DNA from: Pseudomonas sp. GGS8
GTDB lineage: Bacteria > Pseudomonadota > Gammaproteobacteria > Pseudomonadales > Pseudomonadaceae
Assembly: GCF_024168645.1 (NCBI RefSeq)
Contig: NZ_JALJWF010000001.1
Coordinates: 2,285,001-2,349,000 of the forward strand
Direction: 5' to 3'
DNA: 64,000 nt
Part shown: one piece after another, positions 29,201-37,439 of the stretch
Layout: each line of letters opens with the position of its first letter
Position numbering within the stretch: the first letter of the stretch is position 1
Notes under the pieces: model-generated
What the model saw: the letters and a program-made list of their open reading frames with translations, nothing else
Database searches by the model: none
What the model was told of the DNA's origin: nothing
Made by a program: the position numbers and the translations under genes

Positions 29201-32172
29201 CTGTGGAAGAAAGCAGCCTGGCGGTCAGCGACAGGTTTTTCCATGAGGCGCAAAGTGCCCACGAAGCGCTGATCAACATGCTCGACGAACTGGCCGCCGG
29301 CCAGGAAGTCACCGCGCAACCGCAGCGGGTGCGGGCCTTGCGCGGCTTGCTCGATGAGAGTCTCGACCCATCCTCCATGGGCCTGATTCGCAGTGATGGC
29401 AGCCGCACCCTGAGCATTCGGGAGCTGGGCAGCGCCACGGCCGAGCTGGAGCAGGCCGCGACTGAGGTGGAGCTGGACGACGAAATCGTTTCGATCTTTC
29501 TTGAGGAAGCGGTGGATATCCTCGAAAGCGCCGGCCAGGCCTTGCAACGCTGGTTGAACGATCCGGATAACGCCGCACCGCTATTGTCCTTGCAGCGCGA
29601 CTTGCACACCCTCAAGGGCGGTGCGCGGATGGCCGAGGTCGAGCCGGTCGGTGATCTGGCCCATGAGCTGGAAAGCCTTTACGAAGGCCTGGTGGACCGC
29701 CGTTACAGCTACAGCGAAGCGCTGGCGCAGTTGCTGCAACAGAGCCATGACCGACTGGCCGAGTTCCTCGAACAGTTGCAGCACAACCGTCCGTTGGGCG
29801 ACCCGGGCGAATTGATCGAGGCCATTCGTGAGTTTCGTCTGGGCAATGCCGGCAGCGCCGAGGTGATCGAGCCGGCGGCCAGCAACGATTCGGCGGGGCA
29901 TGATCCCGAGCTTCTGGAAATCTTCCTGGAAGAAGGTTTCGACATCATCGAAAACTCCGGTGCGGCGCTGCTGCGCTGGCAGGCCGAGCCTTCGAATCGC
30001 CAGGAAGTGGAAACCCTGTTGCGCGACCTGCACACCCTCAAGGGTGGCGCGCGAATGGTGGAAATCGCGCCGATTGGCGACCTGGCCCATGAGCTGGAAT
30101 TCCTCTATGAAGGCTTGTCCGCTGGCGTGCTGCAACCGACTGCGGCGCTGTTCACCTTGTTGCAGAGCAGCCATGACCGACTGGCGCAGATGCTCGACGC
30201 CACTCGCGCCGGTCAGCCACTGCCACCGGCCGATCGGCTGATCGAGGCGATCAAGAATTTCAGCCATCCGGCGCTGCCCGAAACACTGGCACCGGTGGCG
30301 ATGCCGGCCGCGCCCAAAGCCGAGTCAGCCACGCTGCAACCCGAAGGCGCCGACACGGTCAAGGTCTCGGCGGAGTTGCTCGACGACCTGGTGAACCTGG
30401 CCGGGGAGACTTCGATCTTCCGCGGCCGTATCGAACAACAGGTCAACGATGCACGTGTAGCCCTGAGTGAGATGGAAACCACCATCGAGCGTATGCGCGA
30501 CCAGTTGCGCCGCCTCGATACTGAAACCCAGGGGCGGATTCTCAGCCGTCAGCAAGTCGAGGCCGAGCGCCTGGGTTATGAAGAGTTCGACCCGCTGGAG
30601 ATGGACCGTCACTCGCAGTTGCAACAGCTGTCGCGGGCATTGTTCGAGTCTGCCTCCGACCTGCTCGACCTCAAGGAAACCCTCGATCGGCGTAATCAGG
30701 ATGCGGAAAACCTGCTGCAACAGCAGGGCCGCATCAACACCGAATTACAGGAAGGCCTGATGCGCACGCGCATGGTGCCGTTCGAGCGAATGCTGCCGCG
30801 TTTGAAGCGCATCGTCCGTCAGGTTTCCAGCGAGCTGGGCAAGGATGTGGACTTCGTCGTTGGCAACGCCGAAGGCGAGATGGACCGCAACGTCCTTGAA
30901 CGCATGGCCGCGCCGCTGGAACACATGCTGCGCAACGCCGTCGACCATGGGCTGGAATCGACCGAGGTGCGGATCGCGGCCGGTAAACCGGCTCAAGGCA
31001 AGATCACCCTCGACTTGTCCCGAGAGGGCGGCGACATCATTTTCGACATCCGCGACGACGGTGCCGGCGTGCCGCTGGACGCCGTGCGGCGCAAGGCGAT
31101 CAAACGCGGGCTGCTCGCCCCGGACAGCGACGTCAGCGATCACGACGTGCTGCAATTCATCCTGCAACCGGGGTTCTCCACCGCCGAGAAAATCACCCAG
31201 ATCTCCGGGCGTGGCGTCGGCATGGACGTGGTTCACGAAGAAGTCCGGCAGCTCGGCGGCACCATGAGCATCGACTCGACTTCGGGGCAGGGCGTGCATT
31301 TCCGGATTCGCCTGCCGTTCACCGTGTCGGTCAACCGCGCGCTGATGGTGCAGTGCGGGGAGGATCAATATGCGATCCCGCTGAACACCATCGACGGCAT
31401 CGTTCGGGTGTTGCCCAACGAACTCGAAGGGCATTACCGGCTCGATCCACCGACCTACGAATACGCTGGGCAATGCTATGAGTTGTGCTACCTCGGCGAA
31501 CTGCTGAAAACCAGTGCCCGCCCGAAACTGCTGGGTCAGAGCCTGCCGTTGCCGGTGTTGCTGGTGCAGTGCAACGAACGGCACGTCGCGGTGCAGGTGG
31601 ACGCCATGGCCGGCACCCGGGAAATCGTGGTCAAAAGCCTCGGCCCGCAGTTCGCCGCAGTGCAGGGGTTGTCCGGCGCGACGATTCTGGGCGATGGTCG
31701 GGTGGTGCTGATTCTCGACTTGCTGGCGCCGATCCGCGGGATGCAAACGCGGGTGCCGCAACGGCCGGTGACACAAGACGTTGAGCCCGAGGCGCAACGA
31801 CCGTTGTTGGTGCTGGTAGTCGACGATTCGGTCACCGTGCGCAAGGTCACCAGCCGTCTGCTGGAGCGTCACGGCATGAACGTGCTGACCGCCAAGGACG
31901 GTGTCGACGCCATGCTGCTGCTGGAAGAACACAGGCCCGACCTGATGCTGCTGGACATCGAGATGCCACGCATGGACGGCTTCGAAGTGGCGACCCGGGT
32001 GCGCGCCGACGAACGCTTGCAGCATCTGCCGATCATCATGATCACCTCCCGCACCGGTCAAAAACACCGCGACCGCGCTATGGCCATCGGCGTCAACGAC
32101 TACCTCGGCAAGCCGTACCAGGAATCGGTGCTGCTCGACAGCATCGCCCGGTGGAGCAAAACCCATGCATGA
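26269..32172 (+). CDS. chpA: Chemotaxis hybrid histidine kinase ChpA
   Basis: ChpA is the CheA-type kinase of the Pil-Chp system. The 1967-residue protein begins with a degenerate FimL-like Hpt segment (His49 in HQVHGS). Four Hpt domains with an HTLKG core follow, with phosphorylatable His at 670, 809, 1113 and 1255. The dimerisation and kinase core spans about 1350-1700 (N box HMLRNAVDHG near 1552), then a CheW-like domain, then a receiver with acidic pair near 1852 and phosphoacceptor Asp1896 in LLDIEMPRMDG. P. aeruginosa ChpA is about 500 residues longer with more Xpt domains, so this is a shorter version. The ATG at 26269 was chosen over one seven codons upstream. Confidence 0.96.
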   Translation: MGDRHDYVALEWVKGEIAETLKQAHQAIETLIDDPQATQALSDCLACVHQVHGSLQMVEFYGAALLAEEIEQLTSALQQNRVSHRDEAIRLLLHALGQLPTYLDRVQGARRDLPLVVLPLINDLRSARGESLLSETSLFSPQLPELPPLSEEALALLEPSDLPNVLRKLRQMLQMALVGLLREQDDETHLAYLARVFTRLEGLCGNAPLSPLWHVASALVEGMRNGSIANSPALRSLFKDADKELKRLLEQGMPAINQPAPPELLKSLLFYIAKAEHPTGQMLTMKDRYSLDDALPDSAMVDEERARLAGPDRDAMRSVLAALCEELVRVKERLDLFVRSDRQHTSDLESLLAPLRQIADTLAVLGFGQPRKVIIDQLAVVLSLVQGHREPNDATLMDVAGALLYVEATLAGMVGTVEPESQEDSRLPTTDLTQIHQIVIKEARICLQQAKDMIVDYIEADWDRQYLQPLPALLTQVRGALAMIPLARAASLVEACNGFIREHLLVDPGQPGWQQLDSLADVITSIEYYLERLSDDPEAPGEQLLDVAEKGLAALGFFPSEQHVPMLEDVLSPSEALVMQDMQELDDPEIVQSLADVLASPVSSVNPPALTTPGSLLPPPADEEPVDDELREVFLEETDEVLEILQEYLPRWSANPASTSALSELRRAFHTLKGSGRMVRALVLGELAWAVENLLNRVLEHSVAPGPAVQQLVGEALTLLPELVAEFAAHAQRQRNDVDQLAARAHALAKGDKPLSDEDAQDVAALDPLLLEIFRNEAETHLNSLNRFLDQAAEHVPLQASDELQRALHTLKGSASMAGVLPIAELAASLDQLAREYKAHRIALDLDEVELLLEAEGLFRLGLRQLKSDPLADIPGARSLSERTQALLAERLQSLSSAPNTGLRIKRDPQLINNFLAQGMDILLDAESLLQRWQQHPGERQELSALLDELTTLGEGAHLADLHPVDELCEALLDLYGAVEESSLAVSDRFFHEAQSAHEALINMLDELAAGQEVTAQPQRVRALRGLLDESLDPSSMGLIRSDGSRTLSIRELGSATAELEQAATEVELDDEIVSIFLEEAVDILESAGQALQRWLNDPDNAAPLLSLQRDLHTLKGGARMAEVEPVGDLAHELESLYEGLVDRRYSYSEALAQLLQQSHDRLAEFLEQLQHNRPLGDPGELIEAIREFRLGNAGSAEVIEPAASNDSAGHDPELLEIFLEEGFDIIENSGAALLRWQAEPSNRQEVETLLRDLHTLKGGARMVEIAPIGDLAHELEFLYEGLSAGVLQPTAALFTLLQSSHDRLAQMLDATRAGQPLPPADRLIEAIKNFSHPALPETLAPVAMPAAPKAESATLQPEGADTVKVSAELLDDLVNLAGETSIFRGRIEQQVNDARVALSEMETTIERMRDQLRRLDTETQGRILSRQQVEAERLGYEEFDPLEMDRHSQLQQLSRALFESASDLLDLKETLDRRNQDAENLLQQQGRINTELQEGLMRTRMVPFERMLPRLKRIVRQVSSELGKDVDFVVGNAEGEMDRNVLERMAAPLEHMLRNAVDHGLESTEVRIAAGKPAQGKITLDLSREGGDIIFDIRDDGAGVPLDAVRRKAIKRGLLAPDSDVSDHDVLQFILQPGFSTAEKITQISGRGVGMDVVHEEVRQLGGTMSIDSTSGQGVHFRIRLPFTVSVNRALMVQCGEDQYAIPLNTIDGIVRVLPNELEGHYRLDPPTYEYAGQCYELCYLGELLKTSARPKLLGQSLPLPVLLVQCNERHVAVQVDAMAGTREIVVKSLGPQFAAVQGLSGATILGDGRVVLILDLLAPIRGMQTRVPQRPVTQDVEPEAQRPLLVLVVDDSVTVRKVTSRLLERHGMNVLTAKDGVDAMLLLEEHRPDLMLLDIEMPRMDGFEVATRVRADERLQHLPIIMITSRTGQKHRDRAMAIGVNDYLGKPYQESVLLDSIARWSKTHA

Positions 32173-32620
32173 ACACCGCTCCAGCAATCTCACGGGGTTG
32201 CTGCTGCCTTTGGCCGACCGCAACCTGATCCTGCCCAACGTCGCTGTCGCCGAACTCATCGATTACCAACCCGGCACCTTCGACCTCGACACCCCACCGT
32301 GGTACCTGGGGCGGGTGACGTGGCGGGAACGGCAGATTCCGTTACTCAGTTTTGAGTCGGCATGTGGCAGCAAAGTGGTGATCGGGGAACGGGCACGGAT
32401 CGTCATCCTCAACGCCCTTGGCGGGCGGCCTGAGCTGAAGTTCATAGCGCTGCTGGTGCAGGGGATTCCGCGCTCTTACAAACTCGACAGCCAGTTGAGC
32501 TATGTGGATGTGCCGTTGTGTTCGCTGGAGAAGGCGGCGGTGCAGGTGGGGGAGCAAGTGGCCAAGGTGCCTGACTTGCTCGCGCTGGAGGAACTGCTTG
32601 TAAGTGCGGGTCTGGTCTGA
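32165..32620 (+). CDS. chpC: CheW-like protein ChpC
   Basis: This 151-residue protein is a second CheW-type adaptor of the Pil-Chp system; in P. aeruginosa ChpC links additional receptors to ChpA. It shows NLILPNVAVAELIDY near the N-terminus and YLGRVTWRERQIPLLSFE in the middle. It overlaps the chpA end by 8 bases. In P. aeruginosa chpB, the methylesterase, lies between chpA and chpC; here it is missing. A REPIN closes the cluster. Confidence 0.92.
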   Translation: MHEHRSSNLTGLLLPLADRNLILPNVAVAELIDYQPGTFDLDTPPWYLGRVTWRERQIPLLSFESACGSKVVIGERARIVILNALGGRPELKFIALLVQGIPRSYKLDSQLSYVDVPLCSLEKAAVQVGEQVAKVPDLLALEELLVSAGLV

Positions 32621-32627
32621 CCGGACC

Positions 32628-32778
32628 CTGTGGCGAGGGGGCTTGTCGGAACGCCGCATCGCCCCGTTCGGCTGCGCAGCAGTCGTAAAACCATTGTTCT
32701 CGGTTTACCTGATACAGCTCGGTTGCAGGTTTTGGGGCTGCTTCGCAACCCAACGGGGGCAAGCCCCCTCGCCACAGG
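32628..32778. repeat. REPIN, family 2
   Basis: Inverted units CTGTGGCGAGGGGGCTTG and GGCAAGCCCCCTCGCCACAG flank about 110 bases; the left unit has an insertion (TCGGAACGCCGCATCG) between its halves. It marks the border between the conserved chp cluster and the accessory block to its right. Confidence 0.87.
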
Positions 32779-32789
32779 GGGGTTGTGCG

Positions 32790-33167
32790 CTAAACCCCGG
32801 CCCGAGCCTTCATCTGCAACGACTCATGATGATCCAGCACCCGCTCCACCAACAACTGCACGCCATCCGCCAAACGGCTGAGCGCCAAGGCTACAGAGCG
32901 GCGTGAGCCTTCCACATCGTCCGCGAGGTCAGCAGCAATGGCGCTGATGGACAGCAGGTCTTCGGAGGCATTGGCCAGAAGGGCTTCGGTGTCGATGTCG
33001 GGGGCGACGGTGAAAAGCTGGGATTTACGGCGTTTGGCCGGTTTTTCGTGAGGTGACGGGAAGTAATGGGGGAAGGCGCGGTCGGCGGCTTCCTTCATTT
33101 TTTGTGTTTCGAGGGAGGCTTGGGAATCGGTCCCGGATTCTGGCGGGTTGGGAGTAGCTTTGAACAT
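32790..33167 (-). CDS. DUF6124 family protein
   Basis: This 125-residue protein begins MFKATPNPPESG, the usual start of a small family (DUF6124) found in many copies in fluorescent pseudomonads. The middle contains VAPDIDTEALLANASEDLLSISAIA, followed by a helical C-terminal part. No catalytic motif, signal peptide or membrane helix is seen, and no function is known. The frame stays open for 85 codons upstream, but that stretch is the structured leader and does not resemble protein; the start used has TGGAG 8 bases before it. Confidence 0.85.
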   Translation of the reverse strand: MFKATPNPPESGTDSQASLETQKMKEAADRAFPHYFPSPHEKPAKRRKSQLFTVAPDIDTEALLANASEDLLSISAIAADLADDVEGSRRSVALALSRLADGVQLLVERVLDHHESLQMKARAGV

Positions 33168-33221
33168 TGTGCATCTCCAGTAATGAGTTTCAGCTGCTCC
33201 ATCGGTTCCAAGCGAAGGGGT

Positions 33222-33402
33222 GGCAGCTGTACGCAGGTTGGAACCCGAGGTGGAGAAAACCCGGCAGACCCGAAGGTCTCCCGCGTACAGCCGCCATAAC
33301 GGAATACACACATTAAAGGTGCGCAAGCATACGTCATGAGGGGCGCTTTTGCGCCTTCTACACCTCGGGGTTCCAAACCCGGTCGCTGAGGTTGGCAGCG
33401 AC
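33222..33402 (-). promoter_or_regulatory. Structured leader of the DUF6124 gene: crossing helices, probable pseudoknot
   Basis: Reading the minus strand 5' to 3': a hairpin with a perfect 7-bp stem (33402-33382); arm A (33379-33356); a hairpin GGCGC-AAAA-GCGCC (33355-33342); arm B (33295-33283); a UUCG tetraloop hairpin AGACC-TTCG-GGTCT (33279-33266); arm A' (33257-33236); one base; arm B' (33234-33222). A pairs with A' over 21 base pairs with two bulges and one mismatch. B pairs with B' over 13 base pairs, one a G-U wobble that is only a pair on the minus strand. The arms interleave, so both helices together form an H-type pseudoknot with a 1-base junction, or they are alternatives. The start codon is 55 bases beyond B'. 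Confidence 0.75.
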
Positions 33403-33556
33403 ACACAAACGATAAAGATCAACGCAAAACCGCACCAGTCAGCGGGTTCCGGCGTTGCTGTAGGCAGCGACGCAAGGTTGTGTAGCCTCTCACCGTTCCT
33501 GCGGACAAACTTTTAAACACAAAACCCCAGGCTATCGGACCTCGCCACAAGGGTGG
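33403..33556. other. Gene-free spacer upstream of the DUF6124 leader
   Basis: No coding region was found. The part 33442-33471 contains a sequence similar to the hairpin at 33382-33402 (both with a GCAGCGAC end), suggesting a partial tandem duplication. An AT-rich stretch at 33505-33522 may hold the promoter of the minus-strand leader, but no convincing -35/-10 pair was found. Confidence 0.4.
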
Positions 33557-33609
33557 TTGAAGATTCCCAAAAAGGGACCTATCGTTCCTTTTTTGGGACT
33601 TATCGGTCG
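33557..33609 (+). promoter_or_regulatory. Promoter with two operator-like repeats for the nucleotidyltransferase/HEPN pair
   Basis: TTGAAG at 33557-33562 and TATCGT at 33580-33585, 17 bases apart, form a sigma-70-like promoter. The 15-base sequence GGGACCTATCGTTCC at 33574-33588 recurs as GGGACTTATCGGTCG at 33595-33609, exactly 21 bases later, i.e. on the same face of the helix. The first copy covers the -10 element, so a repressor bound here would block transcription. The winged-helix product of the next gene is the obvious candidate. Confidence 0.55.
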
Positions 33610-33614
33610 TTGCC

Positions 33615-34244
33615 GTGAAAAACCTGTCATTGAGCGAAGCTTTGTTCACCACCACCCAGCAAAAAGTGCTGGGCCTGCTGTTCGGTAAACCCGACCGAAG
33701 TTTTTACGCCAACGAGATCGCCCGCTGGGCTCAAGTGGGTAAAGGCAGCCTCATGCGCGAGCTGGATCGGTTGCAGCGGGCAGGCGTGCTGACCATGACC
33801 CGTCAGGGCAACCAGACCCACTATCAAGCCAATCCCGACTGCCCGATCTATGCCGAACTGCTGGGCATCGCCCGCAAAACCTTTGGCATTGCCGAACCTT
33901 TGCGTCAGGCGCTCCACCCCTTTGCCGAACAGATCATTTGGGCATTTGTGTACGGCTCTATCGCCAAGGATCAGGCAAACGCATCCAGTGACATTGATCT
34001 CATGCTGATCGGTGAAGGCCTGCACTACAGTGAAGTGATGGAGCGGCTCATGCCTATGGAAGAACAACTGGGCCGCACTCTCAACCCGACGCTCTACACC
34101 CCTGAAGACTGGGCCGCAAAACTGGCGGCTGAAAACAGCTTTGTCGTGCGGGTAGTGCAACAGGACAAGATCAACCTGTTGGGTGAAAACCCTTTGGAGT
34201 CCAAGGATGGGCAGCAACGAGAATCTGGAAAACCTGTTACGTAG
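33615..34244 (+). CDS. Winged-helix regulator fused to a MNT-type nucleotidyltransferase
   Basis: This 209-residue protein has an N-terminal winged-helix domain (about residues 10-80: VLGLLFGKPDRSFYANEIAR, then LMRELDRLQRAGVLTMTRQG). A minimal nucleotidyltransferase domain follows with a perfect GSx10DxD signature (Gly-Ser of YGSIAKDQA, then SDIDLMLIG) at about 115-135. It begins with GTG and has no strong ribosome binding site. The next gene, a HEPN-type protein, overlaps it by 38 bases. By analogy with MntA-HepT pairs it is a plausible antitoxin and autoregulator; that is an inference. Confidence 0.8.
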   Translation: MKNLSLSEALFTTTQQKVLGLLFGKPDRSFYANEIARWAQVGKGSLMRELDRLQRAGVLTMTRQGNQTHYQANPDCPIYAELLGIARKTFGIAEPLRQALHPFAEQIIWAFVYGSIAKDQANASSDIDLMLIGEGLHYSEVMERLMPMEEQLGRTLNPTLYTPEDWAAKLAAENSFVVRVVQQDKINLLGENPLESKDGQQRESGKPVT

Positions 34245-34626
34245 CGGTGGACTGAAAGCTGAGCCACCGGATCGCAAGGAGTGCGAAGGGCTGATGCGTT
34301 CGGCTGTGGATCGATTGAAAGACGCGCAAACGTCTTCGCTTTCCTTCGCGAGTCGTTTCGACCTGGCGTACAACGCTGCCCATGCCCTTGCACTGACGGC
34401 TCTTCGCTTGTGCGGCTACCGTTCAGACAAACGCTATCTGGTGTTTCAGTGCCTGGTTCATACCGCTGATATTGGCAAAGTACAGGTTCGGCTATTCGCC
34501 CTGTGTCATGAGCGACGAAACCTGGCGGAGTACGAAGGCTATATGGATGAAGATCCGGCGTTGTTGGCGCAGCTATTGGAAAGCACCGAGCAGCTGCAGA
34601 TGCGCGTGCAGCAGCAGATGACCTGA
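34207..34626 (+). CDS. HEPN-like protein, partner of the nucleotidyltransferase
   Basis: This 139-residue all-helical protein resembles HEPN-domain proteins of the SAV_6107-like type: FDLAYNAAHALALTALRLCGYRS in the middle and CHERRNLAEYEGY toward the end. The segment RLFALCH has an Arg and a His separated by five residues, the general RxxxxxH spacing of HEPN nucleases, followed by a tyrosine-containing EYEGY. Translation starts at the ATG at 34207, inside the end of the preceding gene, so the two proteins are made together. A toxin role is possible but unproven. Confidence 0.7.
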   Translation: MGSNENLENLLRSGGLKAEPPDRKECEGLMRSAVDRLKDAQTSSLSFASRFDLAYNAAHALALTALRLCGYRSDKRYLVFQCLVHTADIGKVQVRLFALCHERRNLAEYEGYMDEDPALLAQLLESTEQLQMRVQQQMT

Positions 34627-34670
34627 CTGTAATGCACCGTCATTGGAAACTGCGGGGATTGTTCTGGCCC

Positions 34671-34762
34671 CTTCGCGGGCAAGCCCGCTCCCACAGGTAT
34701 TGTGGGTGACTCAGGATTTGAGCACGACACGAACACTGTGGGAGCGGGCTTACCCGCGATGA
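34671..34762. repeat. REPIN, family 1 (outward arrangement)
   Basis: The units CTTCGCGGGCAAGCCCGCTC (34671) and ACTGTGGGAGCGGGCTTACC (34735) are inverted in the opposite sense to most REPINs here and flank about 45 bases. It lies between the HEPN gene and mdcA. Confidence 0.82.
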
Positions 34763-34893
34763 GGCCGGTACTGGCAACAGGGATCCTCTGTCGATTATTA
34801 CCCTGACCGTAACGATCCAACACGCTGCTTGATTGATGCTCCGCCCCCAACCCTCCTAAGGTGACCCCACGACAGCGAACCCGTGGAGTGGTC

Positions 34894-36564
34894 ATGACAA
34901 CAACAATATCCCCCGACTCGCGATGGACGCGGCGGCGCAGCGAAAAGCGGCGGCGTCTCGAATTGGTGAAGGGGCTTGCCGACGGTGTGGTGCTGCCCAC
35001 CGACAAAATAGTCGCCGCGCTGGAGGCGTTGATTCTGCCTGGCGACCGTGTGGTGCTGGAGGGCAATAACCAGAAGCAGGCGGACTTCCTGTCCCGCTCC
35101 CTGGCCAAGGCCGATCCGGGCAAGCTGCATGACCTGCACATGATCATGCCCAGCGTCGGGCGCTCCGAGCACCTGGATCTGTTTGAACGCGGCATTGCCC
35201 GCAAGCTCGAATTCTCGTTCGCCGGCACCCAAAGCCTGCGCATCAGCCAATTGCTCGAAGACGGTTTGCTGGAAATCGGCGCGATCCACACCTACATCGA
35301 GCTCTATGCGCGGCTGGTGGTGGACCTGATTCCCAACGTCGTGCTTTCGGCCGGTTTCATGGCCGACCGCGCCGGCAACATCTACACCGGCCCGAGCACC
35401 GAAGACACGCCCGCGTTGATCGAACCGGCGGCCTTCAGTGACGGCATCGTCATCGTTCAGGTCAACCAATTGGTGGATGACGTCAGCGAACTACCCCGCG
35501 TGGATATCCCCGCGTCCTGGGTCGATTTCGTGGTGGTGGCCGACAAGCCGTTCTACATCGAGCCGTTGTTCACCCGCGACCCACGCCACATCAAGCCTGT
35601 GCACGTGTTGATGGCGATGATGGCGATCCGCGGGATCTACGAAAAACACAACGTCCAGTCGCTGAACCACGGCATCGGCTTCAACACCGCCGCCATCGAA
35701 CTGATCCTGCCGACCTACGGCGAATCCCTCGGTTTGAAAGGCAAGATCTGCCGCAACTGGACGCTCAATCCTCACCCAACCCTGATCCCGGCCATCGAAA
35801 GCGGCTGGGTCGAAAGCGTGCATTGTTTCGGCACCGAACTGGGCATGGAAAACTACATCGCCGCCCGGCCTGATGTGTTCTTCACCGGCCGCGACGGCTC
35901 CCTGCGCTCCAACCGGATGTTCAGTCAGCTCGCCGGGCAATACGCGGTGGACCTGTTCATCGGCGCGACCCTGCAAGTCGATGGCGACGGTCATTCCTCC
36001 ACCGTGACTCGCGGTCGCCTGGCCGGTTTCGGTGGCGCGCCGAACATGGGGCACGACCCGCGCGGTCGTCGTCACGGCACGCCGGCCTGGCTCGACATGC
36101 GTCACACCGACGTCGCCGAGCCGATGCTCGAACGCGGCAAGAAACTCGTGGTGCAGATGGTCGAGACCTTTCAGGAGGGCGGCAAACCGACCTTCGTCGA
36201 AACCCTCGACGCGGTGGAGGTGGCGAAGAAAAGCGGCATGCCGCTGGCGCCGATCATGATCTATGGCGACGACGTCACCCACCTGCTCACCGAAGAAGGC
36301 ATCGCCTACTTGTACAAGGCCCGTTCCCTCGAAGAGCGTCAGGCGATGATCGCCGCCGTGGCCGGCGTAACCGCCATCGGCCTGCGCCACAACCCGAAAG
36401 ACACCGCCCGCATGCGCCGCGAAGGCCTGATCGCCTTGCCCGAAGACCTCGGCATCCGCCGTACCGACGCCACTCGCGAACTGCTCGCAGCGAAAAGCGT
36501 GGCCGATCTGGTGGAGTGGTCCGGTGGCCTCTACAACCCGCCCGCCAAGTTCAGGAGCTGGTAA
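34894..36564 (+). CDS. mdcA: Malonate decarboxylase subunit alpha MdcA
   Basis: MdcA is the acetyl-S-ACP:malonate ACP transferase subunit of malonate decarboxylase: it moves malonate onto the acyl carrier subunit and releases acetate. The 556-residue protein is CoA-transferase-like; the conserved blocks [32 protein letters not shown] and [20 protein letters not shown] are seen. The start at 34894 follows GTGGAG. It opens the tightly packed operon mdcABCDEGH-madLM, whose regulator mdcR lies convergent at the far end. Confidence 0.97.
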   Translation: MTTTISPDSRWTRRRSEKRRRLELVKGLADGVVLPTDKIVAALEALILPGDRVVLEGNNQKQADFLSRSLAKADPGKLHDLHMIMPSVGRSEHLDLFERGIARKLEFSFAGTQSLRISQLLEDGLLEIGAIHTYIELYARLVVDLIPNVVLSAGFMADRAGNIYTGPSTEDTPALIEPAAFSDGIVIVQVNQLVDDVSELPRVDIPASWVDFVVVADKPFYIEPLFTRDPRHIKPVHVLMAMMAIRGIYEKHNVQSLNHGIGFNTAAIELILPTYGESLGLKGKICRNWTLNPHPTLIPAIESGWVESVHCFGTELGMENYIAARPDVFFTGRDGSLRSNRMFSQLAGQYAVDLFIGATLQVDGDGHSSTVTRGRLAGFGGAPNMGHDPRGRRHGTPAWLDMRHTDVAEPMLERGKKLVVQMVETFQEGGKPTFVETLDAVEVAKKSGMPLAPIMIYGDDVTHLLTEEGIAYLYKARSLEERQAMIAAVAGVTAIGLRHNPKDTARMRREGLIALPEDLGIRRTDATRELLAAKSVADLVEWSGGLYNPPAKFRSW

Positions 36565-37439
36565 TGCACGCATTCAACCTGCAACCGAAAACGTTAACCC
36601 TGGCTGAACGGTTGGCGGACCTGGCAGTGGACGCGCTGATCGACGAAGCAGACCTGTCGCCGAAGCCGGCACTGGTGGACCGTCGCGGCAATGGCGCGCA
36701 CACCGATTTGCACCTCGGGCTGATGCATGCTTCGGCGTTGTCCCTGTGGCCGGCGTTCAAGGCAATGGCGGGCGCGGCCATCGAGTTCGGCGAAGTCGGT
36801 TTACTGCTGCGCGAAACCGTTGGGCGGATTGGGCGTGAAGGCGAGCAAGCGATGCTCGCCACCACCAACGGTGTGAACACCCATCGTGGGGCGATCTGGG
36901 CGTTGGGGCTTTTGGTCACTGCCGCCGCGCTGGAACCTGAATCCTGTACCGCAAGCTCAATCGCTTTGCGCGCTGCACGCCTGGCCTTGCTCGACGACCG
37001 TTACTCACCGCGTCCCTTAAGCCACGGTGCCCAGGTTGCCCAGCGTTACGGCGCACGCGGGGCCCGTGAAGAGGCGCAGCTTGGTTTCCCGGCGGTGCTG
37101 CAACGTGGTTTGCCGCAGCTCAAACGCAGCCGCGCTGCCGGCCATGGCGAACAGAACGCCCGGCTCGATGCTCTGCTGGCGATCATGACGACACTGGCCG
37201 ACACCTGCGTCCTTTACCGTGCAGGCGAACAAGGCCTGCACACCATGCAACTCGGTGCTCAGGCCGTACTCGACGCCGGCGGCAGCGCGAGCCTCGCCGG
37301 TCGCCGCCGTTTACATGAGCTGGACCAACAATTAATCGCGTTGAATGCCTCGCCCGGCGGCGCTGCGGACTTGCTCGCAGCCTGCCTGTTTATCGACCGT
37401 ATCGAGTCGCACGATGGCATCTTCCAGGGAGCGTTTTGA
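36564..37439 (+). CDS. mdcB: Triphosphoribosyl-dephospho-CoA synthase MdcB
   Basis: MdcB makes 2'-(5''-triphosphoribosyl)-3'-dephospho-CoA, the precursor of the prosthetic group carried by MdcC. The 291-residue protein is CitG-like: [20 protein letters not shown] near residues 31-50, [16 protein letters not shown] near 100, and [13 protein letters not shown] toward the C-terminus. The ATG shares its first base with the mdcA stop and follows AGGAG. Confidence 0.96.
   Translation: MHAFNLQPKTLTLAERLADLAVDALIDEADLSPKPALVDRRGNGAHTDLHLGLMHASALSLWPAFKAMAGAAIEFGEVGLLLRETVGRIGREGEQAMLATTNGVNTHRGAIWALGLLVTAAALEPESCTASSIALRAARLALLDDRYSPRPLSHGAQVAQRYGARGAREEAQLGFPAVLQRGLPQLKRSRAAGHGEQNARLDALLAIMTTLADTCVLYRAGEQGLHTMQLGAQAVLDAGGSASLAGRRRLHELDQQLIALNASPGGAADLLAACLFIDRIESHDGIFQGAF

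Noticed and set aside
30745..32259. 504-residue open frame antisense to chpA
   Set aside because: It is a shadow of high-GC coding sequence; composition is His/Gln/Asp-rich without domains, and chpA on the other strand is unmistakable.
33168..33422. 85-codon in-frame extension upstream of the DUF6124 start
   Set aside because: It runs through strongly paired RNA, its residues show no protein-like pattern, and the family normally starts at MFKATPNPP.
3388..34762. Repeated palindromes considered as CRISPR repeats
   Set aside because: They are dispersed between genes and not in regular arrays with unique spacers.
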